From positions 1-6,777 of the forward strand of contig JAPLHL010000309.1 of NCBI GenBank assembly GCA_026389655.1: a DNA stretch of 6,777 bases. Direction: 5' to 3'. The position numbers and the translations under genes were made by a program. Every line of letters starts with the position of its first letter. The first letter of the stretch is position 1. Positions 6,346 through 6,777 of the stretch are shown one piece after another. This DNA is from Chloroflexota bacterium (GTDB lineage Bacteria; Chloroflexota; Dehalococcoidia; GIF9; UBA5629). The notes under the pieces were generated by a model that ran no database searches, was not told where the DNA came from, and saw only the letters and a program-made list of their open reading frames with translations.

Positions 6346-6777
6346 GTTTTTCAACCGCTGTTTCGCCAGTTTGCAGGCTGCCATTGAAATATCGATACCG
6401 ACCCACCGCCGGTTTAATTTTTGCGCTGCGGCCAGTGTGGTGCCGCTGCCGCAGAATGCGTCGAGCACGATATCGCCCTCATTGCTGCTGGCTGAAATTA
6501 TACGTTCCAGCAGGGCTTCGGGCTTTTGTGTTGGATAGTCCAGGCGCTCACGGCTGGTCCTGCCCACCATGTTGATTTCCCAGTAGTCCTTCATACCGAC
6601 TATAGTGTACCAGCCGACCTCATCCTGCTGCTCTTCAACTCCTTCGAAATTATACGGTTTCAGGTTGCGGTTATATGATTTTTCCTTGAGGCCGTTAAAC
6701 GTGTAGTCACCGGTTTTAGTATAGAAAAGAATGATGTCGTGTTTGCGGCTGAACCTTTTCCCGGGGCTGGCGCCGCC
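6334..6777 (-). CDS. DNA methyltransferase (N6-adenine or N4-cytosine), C-terminal 147 residues, N-terminus beyond window edge
   Basis: The protein transfers a methyl group from S-adenosylmethionine to an amino group on DNA bases. Reading the - strand from 6777 gives an open frame of 147 residues ending at the TGA complementary to 6334-6336. Homology starts at the edge: a segment ending KRFSRKHDIILFYTK is typical of these enzymes. It is followed by WEINMVGRTSRERLDYPTQKPEALLERII, where the TQKP region precedes the cofactor site. Next come DIVLDAFCGSGTT (motif I, SAM-binding, bases 6436-6462; DAFC replaces the common DPFC) and WVGIDIS. Motif I sits C-terminal, so the catalytic D/N-PP-Y lies upstream, outside the window; this is the beta arrangement of solitary methylases and Type II/III Mod subunits. 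The Met at 6594 is internal. The target sequence and any restriction partner cannot be read here. Confidence 0.92.
   Translation of the reverse strand, partial: GGASPGKRFSRKHDIILFYTKTGDYTFNGLKEKSYNRNLKPYNFEGVEEQQDEVGWYTIVGMKDYWEINMVGRTSRERLDYPTQKPEALLERIISASSNEGDIVLDAFCGSGTTLAAAQKLNRRWVGIDISMAACKLAKQRLKNLTA
6338..6358. terminator. Weak hairpin at the convergent gene junction, possible bidirectional terminator
   Basis: GCGGTT (6338-6343) and AACCGC (6353-6358) form a perfect six-base inverted repeat with a nine-base, T-rich loop. A shorter alternative pairs GGTT (6345-6348) with AACC (6353-6356). It lies where the + strand phosphodiesterase and - strand methyltransferase genes meet, where a shared terminator would be expected. 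The T-run after the stem is poor on both strands, so intrinsic termination is uncertain. Confidence 0.3.

Noticed and set aside
6231..6575. 114-residue Arg/Cys-rich open frame on the + strand across the right-hand junction
   Set aside because: It overlaps both the phosphodiesterase end and the methyltransferase C-terminus, which have real motifs; its composition is that of an out-of-frame read.

Overview
The window is a gene-dense bacterial segment. Seven genes lie on the + strand, and one gene on the - strand converges on them at the right edge. No stretch above about 70 bases lacks a gene. Protein features suggest an anaerobic or deep-branching bacterium: PurF carries Fe-S-type cysteines, PurM and PurH are of ordinary bacterial type, and GTG and TTG starts are used. 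The wording of the PurF C-terminus recalls Chloroflexota/Dehalococcoidia. That placement is from memory of the family and is only tentative.

Region 1 (1-3108) holds de novo purine biosynthesis genes: the 3' end of purF (first step, PRPP amidotransferase), complete purM (step 5, AIR synthetase) and complete purH (the last two steps, AICAR to IMP). They are packed head to tail. purF and purM overlap by 17 bases, and purM and purH are 9 bases apart, so they almost certainly form one transcript whose promoter lies left of the window.

Region 2 (3109-4584) continues the same strand with gaps of only 36 and 15-18 bases. It holds a 118-residue helical protein of unknown family with a Cys-Cys-Gly motif, then a roughly 354-residue protein of the HIT/galactose-1-phosphate uridylyltransferase (GalT) superfamily with an H-G-H-A-Q active-site motif. 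Their position suggests co-expression with the purine genes and possibly a nucleotide-related role for the HIT protein. These two genes are the least understood part of the window.

Region 3 (4585-6345) starts with a 63-base gap containing a possible promoter. It then carries a cation diffusion facilitator (Zn/Co/Cd-type efflux) with a TTG start, and a compact cytoplasmic glycerophosphodiester phosphodiesterase. Neither has an obvious link to purine synthesis.

Region 4 (6334-6777) is the C-terminal 147 residues of a beta-type DNA N6-adenine/N4-cytosine methyltransferase on the - strand. It reads open through the right edge and overlaps the phosphodiesterase stop by 12 bases. The missing N-terminal part and any restriction partner lie outside the window.

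I found no tRNA, rRNA, CRISPR array, insertion sequence or convincing evidence of a new multi-gene system. The best leads are the unknown 118-residue protein paired with the GalT-like protein downstream of purH, and the edge methyltransferase.
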